Positions 1-12,825 are shown, counted from the first letter of the stretch. The stretch is DNA of 64,000 nt from Escallonia rubra (GCA_033065855.1 JAVXUO010002743.1:1-64000), one strand, 5' to 3'. Program-made: numbers and translations. Notes: generated from the letters alone by a model not told the origin.

Positions 1-95
1 CCTTATCACTTTCAAATGAATTATTACTTTTTACAAAACTGAATTTAACTGAACAACTACATAATATCTGATATTATCATACGTATCTGTATGCA

Positions 96-130
<35 letters not shown>

Positions 131-334
131 TTTTTCTTGTAAGATGCTACTAACAAGAAATTCAATGACTACTATTTATCGGCAAGTTATAGTTAGATGC
201 TAGTAACAAGAAAATTCAATGAATACTATTTATCGCCCAAGTTATAGTTTTTATATTTAAATGCATTTAATGATATTTGTCATGAATTACAGTTACTTTA
301 TCACAAAATAATATTACCTCTAATTGATCAAAAA
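1..334. other. AT-rich intergenic DNA with a (TG)n microsatellite
   Basis: No gene is seen here. A pure (GT)n run lies at 101-128. Two imperfect copies of a segment with 'gatgctactaacaagaaa' and 'ttcaatgactactatttatc' lie at about 142-187 and 196-247, so a roughly 55-bp unit is tandemly duplicated. Confidence 0.6.
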
Positions 335-674
335 CTCTTGAAATCTCGCTTCTGATTCAAAATAATGGTGTAACGTGTATCCCCCATGTTCGGATTGTGC
401 AATAGATGAAATAAATCAAAATATGGATGTTTGTTCAATAATGAAATCTTACTGAAACTCTCCATATCCAGTTTCTCCTTCAGACTCATATAACATACAG
501 GGTCAAATGAAATAGGTTGAATTGAGACGATATTTTCTAGATACGTAATTATCTTTTCAATATATTAGCCATTTCTTCATTTTCGATCGCATGGAAGGGA
601 CAAAAGAAAGATCATGTTGTTTCTTTAACAATTTTTGATCTATAGTGGATCTCTCAATAGGATTTGAAATCATT
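335..674 (-). pseudogene. ycf2: Nuclear copy of a plastid ycf2 fragment (NUPT)
   Basis: Read on the minus strand, this stretch translates in pieces to the middle of the chloroplast protein Ycf2. Recognisable pieces are '[16 protein letters not shown]', then a decayed part, then 'GGYTLHH'-type sequence. The nucleotide sequence also resembles ycf2 closely, for example 'aacgtgtatccccc' and 'gaaacaacatgatctttc' (minus strand). The reading frame is broken by stops and small indels, so it encodes nothing functional. In plastids Ycf2 is a very large essential protein; only about 340 bp are present here. The flanks are ordinary AT-rich nuclear DNA, and the right edge lies 300 bp from a solo LTR. Identification is from memory of the family, without a database search. 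A mitochondrial copy of plastid DNA as the intermediate source cannot be excluded. Confidence 0.8.
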
Positions 675-975
675 CTTTGATAAATTATACTATGATCAAA
701 ATCAATAGAATTTGATCAATCCTTTTTTTCTGTCTGTATGGTGGATAACTGAACTAAGAATTATCTTTCCTCATCATTAATAAATAATTATTTGGAATCA
801 GGATTATTTTTAAATCAATCAAATCCCCATTGTTGTTTTTTTTAAGAGATCTCTTTACTTATATGCATTAGATGTCTCATAATGAGCTTGTAAAGGATAA
901 CACATATCGTTAGATTCGACTAACATTATGGGGCGGACATTAATCAACCACTTGCTATTGAATAAAATAATCGAT

Positions 976-3900
976 TGTAACGTCTGAATTTTCAGAATGT
1001 TAAACACTCACTCGATACACTGACAATATGACAATAATACCCTCAAACTCAACCAAATTGAAACCACCAGCCAGTCAGAGCAACTAAAACATCAAATAAG
1101 ACAATACTCTAAATTTAATATCCTAATTTAAACATCAATTTTTAGTCAAAAATTTTAAATATACTGATACATCAAAAACCAAAACTGGAATTATTTCTCC
1201 TCTCAGTTCTAATCCATAATCGATGCAATCTATTATCGGTTATTACCTGCAGAAGGGAATAGAAAAAGGCAGTGAGCTTTTGGGAGCTCAGTAAGGTTGC
1301 TCAAAATTCATAAGAGGGAATGAGTATCAAGATTCACTTCAAACGATAGCTTCAATCAATCCCTTAAATCAGAAATCCAGAAATAATTTCAATTACACTG
1401 AAACGATGCAGATGATATTGAACATGAGTAAATTTGCAAAGCCACATAGGCAGTGCAGGAAAATACTTAGCAAAGCCACACAGGCAGTGGAGGGTACTCA
1501 CTTAGCAAAGCCACAAAGGCGATGCTCAATAACACTGTGGTTACGTATGCATATGAACACTAGCTAGATCCTTAAGGTTTCTCCTGACAATAACAGACCA
1601 TCCTTATATCACCCCCGATACAGACCATCCTTATAACTCCTCAATACACTAACTCATGTCAATATACAGAATGCAATAATCGATAATGCAACGAATCAAT
1701 CGATGCCCAAAGAGTAATAAATACCGAGCATCAATGAGGATTTTCAATAAACGCTTAAGGCTCAAGAAAAGGTATTAAAGGCAAATAACGCATTTTCATA
1801 ACAAATACAACAGAGTCCAAAGAAATTTAATAGCAATTTTTGAAACAAATATATGAGGACAAATTGATGAATTGGGTTTCAGATAGAAATCACTTACCTC
1901 AATCCAAGAAATGCGCTTGCTACTATTCAACCTCGTACAAACCTTGAATTAACCTAAATTGGCAGTTTAATTATTAGAATACAACCTAGCCTCACAAACA
2001 ATTAATCTAATGCTAATTCCTATTCATTGCTCACTCCGGCACTCTTAATGTAAACGGAAACGAATCGCATCGCTCGAACAGCTAAACCTAACCGCTAACC
2101 ATGCACACTCTGTAACGCATTAAGACACTCCAAAAATTCATAATAAATGTTCGTAAAATACTTTTATACCTTAAAACGGCATAACAAGTTACAATATAAA
2201 GTTTCTGAATTTTTGAATATTTTTTAATTCAAAACAATTTTCTTAAATACCAAAAATAACCCAAAAATAACAATTAATACTTCTAGCTCAAATAAAAGTC
2301 CCATATATAGGAAAAATTACTGAAACTGAAATTAGGATTTAAAAAGCACCGAAACCATTGCAAAACCATCCATTTTGCTAAAGAAAACATGATATGGATT
2401 TAGTAACAAATCAACTCTAAAAATTTCAAAAATTAAACTCAAACTTATTCATATCATAAAATGATTACAGAAATGTCCCCATATTTTATTAAGAATCTTA
2501 AGGGCTCCAAACTAATTTTAGAGAAACCGAAATTGCAGAAAATATTAAAACTATCAAACGATATTGAAAAAATCTGAAATTTTAACAGTTATTCTAATAT
2601 TGTCCTAAAGACCTTTGTGTAAAGTTTCAGAATTTTTTGACGATTGCACAATACCGAACAACCATGTGGTACAACTGTACAAGCACAGTGTACCACTCCT
2701 TAGCATAAACTCATCACTATTCGCCCGCTGTCTTCTTCCTTTTTCCCACTGCGTACAGCCCTTTCCCAGAATCAACTCACTCATACACACACATGTTCAC
2801 TCAGTCCCTACTTACACTACACACACATACTCTTACACAACACAACACACACATTAACACCCACTAATATTACACACAAAACACACAGCACTGCAGCTGC
2901 TCCAAGGCAGCCTTGGCTTCTCTCTCTCACACACCCACACTACGCGTTTCACACACTATAATACACATTCGTCTATCTTTTTCTTTTAACACCACTGCCT
3001 CACCATTATACACATAATCACCCATCTCCCACATTACACCCACAAACAGCTTGTATATATTCACACACCCATGCCCACTCCACACACATATTTCACACAC
3101 AACTCATTGCCATCCAACTCACACACCCAATTTATGATCTTCAGTTGTAATGGTTTCTTCTTCTTTTTCTTTTGTTTCTCCGTCTTTCTCTATGAACCTC
3201 ACGATCACGATCAATTGCCTGACCCATTTTGTACTCTAGTCTCCTTGTTCTACTTCCAATAGCATCTTCCCAAAGCTTCATTATATCACTCAAAACTTCA
3301 ATTTCCCACTATAGCTATAACTGGTGAAACTTTGGCTAACAATTCTCACTTGTTTCAAGGCTTCATTTTCCACTGAAGATGGGAATAAAATGAAAATGGG
3401 TCAAACCCGTGTGAACCCATCTGCTTCTTCACGGCAGTCATATCTGCCCACACCCACAATTCCACGCACATAACACACAATACACACACAAATATACATA
3501 TCTACACACTACCCAGCACAAACGCACTCACTGTCACACACTATACTCACGGACACACACACTTTTCACACACTGATGCACTCCTACACCACGATTCACT
3601 CACAATACACACAGAGTCATGATCCACACACATGATGCACCCACCAATGCACCCAAAGCGCACAAACTCACACTTCACTGCTGTTCCAAACACACACCCA
3701 TGGCTACTTTTCAGTCACTCTTCGACTCATTTACGATGCACTCTAAACACATTAAAATTCAGTAATTTAAGAGGAAAAAAGAAATCAAAACTCACTGAAA
3801 AATTGTACTTCGGGGAATCCGACACTACTTTCGTTCAGCCCCCTCTCTTTCTCCATCTCTTCCTATTTCTCTGCAACTTTCTCTCTATTTTTCTGTTTCT

Positions 3901-4484
3901 CTCTTCAACCGAGCCTTCTCTTCCTCTCTTACTCTTCCTCTTTTTCTCTCTGTCTCTCTCTCTCTACTTCTCTGGCTATAACCGAAATGGGATTAACCCC
4001 ATTGCACAATTCACTCCTAATTCCTCTCCTATTTTCCTTTCAAAATTTATCTTTTCCAAAAATAAAGGGTTGACCAGATAAAAAGATATTCCCCAATACA
4101 ATTTAAATTTTCAAATAACTCCTTTATAATTTTTTTTTTCTATTTATTAATTGTCTCTTGTATCCTAGTTCAAAATTGTCGCTAAAAGTTATGATAAAAA
4201 AATTCGGTCACACTAATCGTCACTAAACACTTCAATCAATATTATTTATAATTGTTAACGTTAAATTATAACTTATGGTTTCTTAAATAAACTTGTTGCT
4301 AAGGGTCATAGACTATAACACTCAGCTCTCAGCTTCATTAATCTACAACATTTTGTTTAAGAAAATGTCGCTACAATTGACAAAAATATTGTTCACCAAA
4401 TTTTCGATAAAAGTCAAATAAATAAATCATTAATTGGGTTTTTTTTTTCTCCGTAAAACTAGGTTAAGATTTTGGTGTGTTACA
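976..4484. mobile_element. Solo LTR of a large LTR retrotransposon
   Basis: The segment starts TGTAACGTC and ends GTGTGTTACA, so it has TG...CA termini with a 6-bp terminal inverted repeat (TGTAAC/GTTACA). It is flanked on both sides by TCGAT (971-975 and 4485-4489), a perfect 5-bp target duplication. No gag or pol sequence lies inside, and no PBS or PPT follows. The best reading is a solo LTR of about 3.5 kb left by LTR-LTR recombination. Long LTRs with TGTAAC termini are common in Tekay/Del-type chromoviruses and some Tat elements, so Ty3/gypsy is likely but unproven. Inside are three GCAAAGCCACA repeats (1436-1525), a CA-rich block (about 2770-3620) and a CT-rich block (about 3838-3972). 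The 149-codon open frame at 3632-4081 falls in this low-complexity DNA and is not taken as a gene. Confidence 0.85.
1436..1525. repeat. Three tandem GCAAAGCCACA-type repeats
   Basis: Copies of 'gcaaagccacataggcagtg' start at 1436, 1470 and 1505, a period of about 34-35 bp with a few mismatches. They lie inside the solo LTR. Confidence 0.8.
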
Positions 4485-4629
4485 TCGATTCTCTTATAAT
4501 TAGAATTAAGCTTTAACGCTTATAACTTGTTTACTATTTATGAAAATTTAGCTAAGCACCAATCAAAAACATTTTTTATTGATTGTAAGGGCCCTATGAA
4601 AAAAGAACTGGCTTGTTGTTAGTTTTGCA

Positions 4630-6975
4630 GAATTACATTGACATCATTTTGCATCTTAATGTTTTTAATTATTCTCAAATATGGTAATTAAGAATTACAC
4701 GATTTAATTGTACCCTTTTTTCTAATACATATGTCATTTCTTTTCAAAATCTCATATATACGATATAACAACTTTGTTTATCATGCGGTCTTATGAAAGC
4801 AAAAAAGTATCCTAAAATTTGATTATTGATTTTACGTATTATATAGATTTTTTTTTTTTTTTTGCAATGATTATTCTATGGGTGTGTGTGTACACACACA
4901 TTATAATTATCTTAGATTAAATGTACCTTAATTTCTTTCTTCTAAATCTCATAGTTATTTTTGTTTTCTATATACATGATTTTTTTATCTTTGTATGAAA
5001 GGGTTAGTTTTAATGATACGATAGTCAAAATTAAACCTAGTAAATTAATATATTATAAGTTTTAGAATTAGTTTTCAAATTATATAAGGTTTCCTAATAT
5101 AGCCCTTATATAGTTCCTGCGAATTAAATAAACTTAATAAGAGGGATCATATCCAGAATAATATTTGCATACCTTTAGATAAACGAACATATTTAGTATA
5201 TAGCTTAAAAACCTTTTCAACTATCAGATTTACGAATAAGCTTTATCATTACTGTAATTCTATTTAATAATAAATGTACAGTCATTTATTCATCGTGTGA
5301 CCCACCCAAAAAATACCGTAATATTTTTATTTTATTACCAAAAAGATTCTAAAAGCTATATATTATATTGATAAATCTCTACATCGAATATTACGGTAAG
5401 CATATATTCAAATAAAAATATTGAATCAATTGTTACATTATTTTTATTGTTCCATTTTAACGTTATTTTTTTCTCTTCTAAATCTAGTATGTTATTTTCT
5501 TTTTTTAGATATATGAATTTTTATATTCATATTAAAGAGTGTTTTTAAGGATACAATAGTTACAATCAAATCCTAATAAGGTAGTTTATTAACTAGTTAG
5601 AATTTCAAAATATTTGGAGTTAGTTTTTTAATTATATAAGGCATACTGTATGGATATTAACTTATCAAGAAATTCGGACTCCATCCAAGATAATATTTGA
5701 GACCTTTAGAGATACTTATAATGTTTATAATTTTATTTCACATCAAAAACATAATGCGATGACGTGTCAGGTAAAATAATGCAATGACGTGTCACACAAA
5801 GAAGCTATCTTGCTTCGTTTATTACATATGATGTAAATATAGATATAGATTTGAATCAATTATTAGATCACATTTTGGTTCTAAAATCTCATAAGTTCTT
5901 TTTTTGGGTCTATGGATTTCAATTTAGAGAACAATTTTTAGGACATAATTGTCAAAATGAAGTCTTAATAAATCAATATAATAATTAGGTAGAGTTTTAG
6001 AATGATTAGAATCAATTTATAACATAAATAAGGCTTACTAATATAGAAATTAATTAATCTTAAGGTAAGAAACTCATCCAAGATAATATTGGAGACCTCT
6101 AGTGAAACTATCTTATTTAGCGTATAATATTTATAAGTCTATTTCACAGTGAAAACATATCAGAAGCTTACTGTAATCGATGTAATCTTATTTTACTTTA
6201 ATGTATGCTTACCATAATCGATGTAAAGATTTATCAATGTAATATATAGCTTTTAAAATTATTTTTGTTAAATAAAAAAATTGACATGTTTTTTTTTTTT
6301 GGCGAGACCACATGACCAACAAATGACTTTTAATTATGATTAATTATAATAATAATAATAATTAGGATTATTCATAAATATGATAATTAAAAAATATTTA
6401 AAGCTATATATTAAACATGTCGGTGTATCTAAAGGTTTGCATATATTATTTTGAATGTGACCCTTATTTTTAAGTTTATTTTATTTTGCAAGAACTATAT
6501 AGAGGCTCTATTAGGAAGCTTTATATAATCTGGAAAAAAAAATTCTAAAATTCTAAATATACTAATTTTTTAGGATTTGGTTTTGCCTATCGTGTTCTTA
6601 AAATTGACTCTCTCATACAAAGATAAAATATCGTGTATCAAGAAAATAAAAATACCATATGAGATTGAGAAAAAAAGTTACCGTTAATTTAAACTTATTA
6701 TAAATTAATAAATGTATATGTATTCACAACTAATGTAATCATTGCCAAAAATTACAAATATAATATAGAAAATCAATAATAAAATTTTAGGACAATTTTT
6801 TATTGCTATGATAAGACCGCATGATCAACAAAGTAGTTATAAAAACATAAATGAGATTTTTTAAAAAAATCACATAGTTATTGAAAAAACAAAGGCGTAA
6901 CTAAATCAAATAAATCTTAATTATTATATTTGAGAACATTTGAAACATTTAAGATGCAAAAATATGATATGTTAT
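4630..6975. repeat. Large inverted repeat (fold-back), first unit
   Basis: Sequence at about 4630-5480 reappears in reverse complement at about 6180-6970. Visible anchors are 'gcatcttaatg'/'atttaagatgc', 'catgcggtcttat'/'ataagaccgcatg', 'gatacgatagtcaaaatt' and 'aatatttgcatac'/'gtttgcatatatt'. The arms are diverged and AT-rich, with no coding sequence. The centre holds 'gatgacgtgtca' and 'gcttcgtttatta' motifs at about 5758-5825. The arrangement fits a fold-back or palindromic non-autonomous DNA element, but I could not identify TIR ends or a target duplication. Confidence 0.6.
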
Positions 6976-6999
6976 CGCATTTAGTTTTCAATGTGAAAT

Positions 7000-8221
7000 A
7001 AAATTTTAAAAGTTCTAAGTGTCTCTAAAGGTCTCAAATATTATCTTGGATGTGGTACTTGATTCATAAGGTCTCAAATATTATCTTTGATGGTCTCAAA
7101 GTTCTTGATAAGTTAATTTTTATTTTAATAAAATTTATCTAATTGAAAAATGAATCCTAAACATTCTGAAACTCTAACTAATTAATAAACTAACTATTAA
7201 GACATAATTTTAACTAATGTATCCTTAAAACCACTCACTAATATGATTATAAAATTTCTATATCTAAAAAACGAAAATAACATATTAAATTTAGAAGAGC
7301 AAAAAATGATGTTACTATCGAGATTGAAACAATAAAAATAATAAAACAATTTATTCATATTTATCTTATTTTAATATATGTTTACCCTAATTGATGTAAA
7401 GATTTATCAGTATAATATATAACTTTTAGAATCTTTTGGTAAGACAAAAAACTTGACGGTATTTTTTGAGTGGGACCATACGATGAATAAATAATTTTAT
7501 AATTATTGATAATTAAAATTTTAATAATACTAATGCTTATTCGTAAAACTGATAGTTAAAGAGGATTTAAGGTTATATACTAAACATGTTAGTGTATCTA
7601 AAGGTATGCAAATATTATTTTAGATTTGATCCCTATTTTTGAGTTTATTTAATTTTGCAGGAACCATATGAGGGCTATATTAGGAAGCCTTATATAATTT
7701 AAAATTCAATTCTAAAACTCTAAATTTACTAATTTATTATAATTTAATTTTGACTATCACGTCACTAAAACTAACTCGCTCATACGAACATAGAAATAAT
7801 GCCTCTAAAAAATAAAAAATAACTATGAGGTTTAGAAGAAAATAATTATTGTACATTTAATTTAAATTTATTATAATTTAATAAATGTATATATTTACAC
7901 ATAGCATTATCATTGCCAAAAAAAAAATTATATATAAGTTATAATAAACTTAGATTAACTATAACATAATTTTTTGCTTCTAANTCTCATATATTAGTTT
8001 TATTTTCTAGATACATAATTTTCTATTTTCATGTGAGAGAGTTAGTTTTAAGGATACGATAGTCAAAATTAAAACCTAATAAATTCATTTATTTAAAGTT
8101 TCAAAATTAGTTTTTAAATATTATAAGGCTTCCTAATATAGCCCTCATATAGTTCCCGCAAATTATATAAACTTAATAAGAGGGGTCACATCCAAAATAA
8201 TATTTGCATACATATAGATAT

Positions 8222-8272
<51 letters not shown>

Positions 8273-9345
8273 AATATATAGCTTTAAATCCTTTCAACTA
8301 TCAGATTCATAAAGAAGCTTTATCATTAGTGTAATTCTATTCGATAATAACTATAAAGTCATTTGTTGGTCGAGTAATCCCATCCAAAAAATACCTTCAA
8401 TTTTTTTAATTTACCAAAGGGATTCTAAAAGCTATATATTATTGATAAATCTCTACATCAATTTCTGTGAGCATATATTAAATTAAAAATAGATATGAAT
8501 CAATTGTTAGATTATCTTTATTGTTACAATCTCAATTGTAACGGCATTTTTTTTTCTTTTTAATTTTAGAAGGTATTTTCGTTTTTTTTATTTTTGTATT
8601 TTTATATTTATTTTAAAGAGTATTTTTAAGGATACAATAGTTAAAATCAAGTCCTAATAAAGTACTTTATTAATTAGAGTTTGAGAGTGTTAAGAATTAG
8701 TTTTTCAATTATATAAAGCTTATTGAAATGAAAATTAACTTATCAAGAAATAAAGACCATGTCCAAGATAATCTTTGAGACCTTTGGAGACATTTGTAAT
8801 GTTTATAATTTTATTTCACATTAAAAGTATAATGTGATGATGTGTCAAGTAAAGAAACTATCATAAGCAATGATGTGTCACACAAAGAAGTTATTTTGCT
8901 TCGCTTATTATATATTATGTAGACATGGATATAAATTTAAATCAATTATCGGATCATGTTTTTGTTCTAAATATCATAAACTATTTTTCTTTTTGGTTCT
9001 ATCGATTTTAATTTTCACATTATAGTACTCTTTTTAAGGACATAATTGCCAAAATAAACTCTTAATAGATGAGTGTATTTATTATGTAGAGTTTTTAGAA
9101 TGATTAGAATTAGTTTATAATATAAATAAGATGTACTAATATAGAAATTAATTAATCTTATAATAAGAAACATATCAAACATAATATTGGCGACTTTAGT
9201 GACAGTATCTTACTTGGTATATAATGCTTATAAGTCTATCTCATATATATTTGAAAACATAATGTAATTATGTGTCATATAAAGAGGCGATGATGTGTCG
9301 CGTAAAGAGATTATCACTACCTTTTTTGCTTCGCTTATTATACAT
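7000..9345. repeat. Further copies of the same AT-rich repeat in opposite orientations
   Basis: About 7020-7880 is an inverted copy and about 7990-9345 a direct copy of the repeat described at 4630-6975, so the two meet head to head near 7.9 kb. Anchors include 'gatacgatagtcaaaatt' at 8055, 'aacttaataagaggggtcaca' at 8170 and their complements near 7600-7760. Two versions of 'gatgatgtgtcacgtaaag ... gcttcgcttatta' occur, at about 8831-8915 and 9257-9345. A pure (AT)n run at 8224-8268 interrupts the direct copy. One base is N at 7984. No coding sequence was seen. Confidence 0.6.
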
Positions 9346-9446
9346 TATATTGATTATTCTTTCTCCATCTGCATTATCTAAGGGAAACAACGCACCCCCG
9401 GTCTTCTCCCCCCCCCCCCCCCAACCCAACCCACCTCCTCTCTCCT

Positions 9447-10459
9447 CAGTGGCGGAGGGAGTGGGGGGCACCGATGGGCCCGTGCCCACCTGCTTCTCCA
9501 GAACTTTTACCCTTTATATGGTATAATTTATCTCCAACGGTAAAAATACCCACCTAAAAATTTGAAAAATACTTAAAGGAGATGTATTTGTGGTTATTTT
9601 ACATTTAATGTATCTAAAAATTTCAAGGATGGTTAAAAAGATATCCTTTTAGTCATTTAAAATGCTAAACTTATACAAATAAAATACTTAGTTTACGCAT
9701 AAAGTCAATGCAAAAAATTATTTTTGTTCTCACTCTCTACGGTTTCCAAAGCCTTAAAGGCACATATACGGACAGGAGAACACCGCCTCCCCCTCAGTTT
9801 CCTCACCGCACACCAGCCTTACCTCACGACGGCACGCCCTCAACGGCCAACCCCACTGCCTCCACTTTCCGGTCCAACTCTAGCAGGTCACGGGCTCATG
9901 AGTCACGACACCCAAAGCCCAAACAACGTCATGGCCTCACGTGCTCAGGCAGGCTGCATGGCCGATTCACAGGCTACCGATAACAGCACTCACGAGACGG
10001 AAATCATCAAGTCAATTTCTCGACGACGACACTAATGATCGCCTCAGTCCGTAAAAGTAAGGGAAGATCTAACGATTGGATTTGGATCCCTGCTGTAACC
10101 ATGGTTACAGCAGGGTTGCTGTGATAGGAAGCTGAGAGGGAGGGAGGAGAGAGAGAGAGAGTAACCCATGGTTTACAGCACTCTCTCTCTCTCTCTCCTC
10201 CCTCTCTCTCAGTTTCCTATCACAGCACCCATGATGTAACCATGGTTACAGCAGGGGATTCAAATCCATAACGATTGATTCTTAAATTTTCTACTTCTCG
10301 AAACCCTTCATTTTGTGTATTAATTTAGGATGTGACAATTGGGTTTTTGAACGTGCAAATTCAAGAATTGATAGAATTTGAAAATTGCTATTAGTGGGTT
10401 GTTAATTTCAGATTGAGATTTTGGTGCCCACCTTAAAAACAAAATTGGCTCCGCCACTG
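9447..10459. mobile_element. Non-autonomous hAT element with 8-bp TSD
   Basis: The ends are CAGTGGCGGAG... and ...CTCCGCCACTG, an 11-bp perfect terminal inverted repeat of a form common in plant hAT elements. Both flanks read TCTCTCCT (9439-9446 and 10460-10467), a perfect 8-bp target duplication as expected for hAT. There is no transposase. The interior is a GC-rich stretch (about 9770-10030) followed by a younger nested hairpin MITE at 10079-10268. A 14-base C run (9409-9422) lies just outside the left end and may be unreliable in length. Confidence 0.88.
10079..10268. mobile_element. 190-bp hairpin MITE (Mutator-like TSD) nested in the hAT element
   Basis: Flanked by TAACGATTG on both sides (10070-10078 and 10269-10277), a perfect 9-bp duplication typical of Mutator-like elements. 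Nearly the whole element is one palindrome. The arms contain CTGCTGTAACCATGG, GCTGTGATAGGAA and a (GA)n/(CT)n block, and the centre reads AACCCATGGTTTACAGCA. Smaller palindromes (GTAACCATGGTTAC) lie within each arm. There is no coding capacity. Confidence 0.88.
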
Positions 10460-10467
10460 TCTCTCCT

Positions 10468-11290
10468 GGTCTTTATCCACTGCCCCCCTGCACAGCCCTA
10501 TACTTGACTCAATGCCTTCACATTTCTTGTGCCTAAGGAAAACATAGCCCCTTTCACACACAGAACAGCCATGGCATTGCCAAGCCTTTTCCTTTCATAA
10601 ATCCTCCACTCCAGCGGCACCTTCGTCGCCTTCGCTGCTCCTTTCAATGGCTGTAATCACTCCTACCACACTGCCACCAACGCACCTTTCACATGCCATC
10701 TTTTCCATTCTCTACGTACCTCTAAAAGAAACCCACCACCACCCGCTCCTAATCTTAACGCGTCGCTACGATACCCCTCCCCTCGCCCTCTCTTTTAGTC
10801 TCCACCCACCACCAGTCCATGCATTTTGTCTTAATACCCGACGACAAACACCACCATCACCAATCATCGACATAAGTGCTCACAATCACCATGTACTCTG
10901 CCACAATCACCACCATCGCTGCTGCCGTTCAAGATTCACCCATGTCATTTAAGACCCGTTGTTGTCTCAATTACAAAACCGTTCTGAAACTCACACAGAT
11001 CTTCGCGAGTGTGCTCGCGCGCACCATGGACACTCTGGTGCTTGGTCAGCTATATCTAGTTGATGAAATGGGTTCGCTTCAAGAGCCCACATGCACGACC
11101 TATTTCTCGGGTACGGGGGTAAATTATAGTGTTGTATTGGTACTTTTGAAATATGGCATGTTGAAATAGGCAAAAAAGCTACTCTATAATAGACAGAAGC
11201 GTATATGTGGATGGGAATTTACTGTAATTATAACCTTAATTGATAGGGTTCATATTTTCCCTAAAAGATATGGATTGGGGGTTAATTATA
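10468..11290. other. Intergenic DNA, CCA-rich in part
   Basis: No recognisable gene. The frames between 10647 and 10952 are rich in Pro, His and Thr because the DNA is CCA/CAC-rich (about 10660-10930), not because of a domain. This block resembles the triplet cores of several inverted-repeat elements in the window, but I could not find matching termini around it. Confidence 0.5.
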
Positions 11291-11292
11291 GC

Positions 11293-12098
11293 CAAACTTC
11301 ATTGTAGCAGTGATACCACGTCACAATTGCTAACGTGGTATCACCACCCAATCAAATTGCACAAAATCGCCACTTTGTCTTCATCACCTTACTTGATCCT
11401 CGTCAGCATTCATGTCATCCTGGATCCCTTCGCTAATGAGTTAGGGTGGCCCGGCGGTCGGGACTATCTACCTTTTCGGTGAGTGATGAACCAACGATTG
11501 CCACGAACAGGCCCAATGTCGACGAGGTTCGATGGGTATGAAGAAAAATAGGGGGACATGCGAGTTTTCAGTTAGATTTTTGACAATGACTACAAGGGTG
11601 GGAGCCATGACTTTGGTGGTGGTTGTATTGGATTGGTAGTGTCGTGGAAGTGCACCACGTCTGTGGCGGTGGGCAGTGTACCAAGGGTGGTTGCTCTTTG
11701 TTATAAATATGGTGGTGGGGGCCTTGCTACCAATGACGGTTGAGTTTGGCTTAGTGGTACTATGGAATAACATCGTGACAGTGTTAGGGACTAGGAGGTG
11801 GCTGCTCTTACCATTACTAGGGTGACGATTAGTGGTGCATCACGTGGGCAGCGGTGGCAGTAGGCCAGGAGATGGCTGCTAGGAGAGCCCTTACAATTTA
11901 CAGGGTGAGGATGAATGGTGCATCGCGTGGGTGGTAGTGACGGTGGACCAAGAGGTGGCTGCTAGGAGGAGATAATGATTATGAGGAGTCCATGGTGAAA
12001 ACTCTGTTGATTTTTTATCCTCGGTGGCAATATCATGCAAATTGATTGGCTGGGTATACCATGACTTGGTATCACCACAGTCATTACTGCGAAGTTGT
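11293..12098. mobile_element. Inverted-repeat element with GGT-rich core (weak ends)
   Basis: The left end 'acttcattgtagcagtgataccacgt ... cccaatcaaattgca' is matched in reverse complement at about 12030-12098 ('tgcaaattgattggctgggtatacc ... ggtatcaccac ... gcgaagtt'), giving imperfect terminal repeats of roughly 60 bp. No clear target duplication is visible, so ends and superfamily are uncertain. The interior (about 11500-11970) is GGT/GTG-rich and contains a diverged duplication of a unit with 'gtggctgct...gatgaatggtgcat' near 11797-11965. Confidence 0.5.
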
Positions 12099-12825
12099 TC
12101 TCGTTGATTTGACTAAGAAACTAGATGGCCCCACATGTTACAAAACACGATAAAATTTAGGTTCTTGTATTTTGCTCTTTTGTGTATTTATGTACTTTCA
12201 AGTGTTTTTCATTTACTAAATTTAGAATATGACATCGATTATTTGATCATATGTTTCGCTTGACCTTCATTATGTTTTTCTTGACATTAATTATTTTTCA
12301 TTACTTCACCAACACTAACTTCGACTTCTATTTGCCCTTCATTCCAAAACAAGTGCTTGCTTAGGATTTGCACAAAGTTTAAGAAAAAAGGACAAATGAG
12401 GCTGTATTTCGATTATACCCTTTTAGCACTCTGCTAATTTCCATGGCCCACAAATCCTTTCTCGTCCTCATTTATTGGGTAAATGCAACTCGAGTTGTGA
12501 GAAAAGCACTTCAACCATTATTGAAGAGTCCAACCTTACTAAAAACATTCCTCTAGAAAAATTCCCCCATAAAACCCTAACTACACTGACCAACTGGCCA
12601 GTTATCCATCCCGATAACCGGACAGTTAGTCAGCCTCATTTCCCATAATTAAAAAAAAACACCCCAAAATAAGAAATTTCCTTTTCTCCCTCGTAGGTTA
12701 TGAGCTAGGAAGGCCAGCTCGATCTATGTGAAGTGTATTATTAAATTTTTTATAACTTTCCTAATACAGTTAAGGCAAAGCGTGCTTGGTATCAAGACTC
12801 GTCCGAAAAACTCTAACAAATTCCA

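Noticed and set aside
3632..4081. 149-codon plus-strand frame
   Set aside because: Lies within the solo LTR in CT-rich DNA giving Leu/Phe/Ser runs; not conserved-looking and without a promoter.
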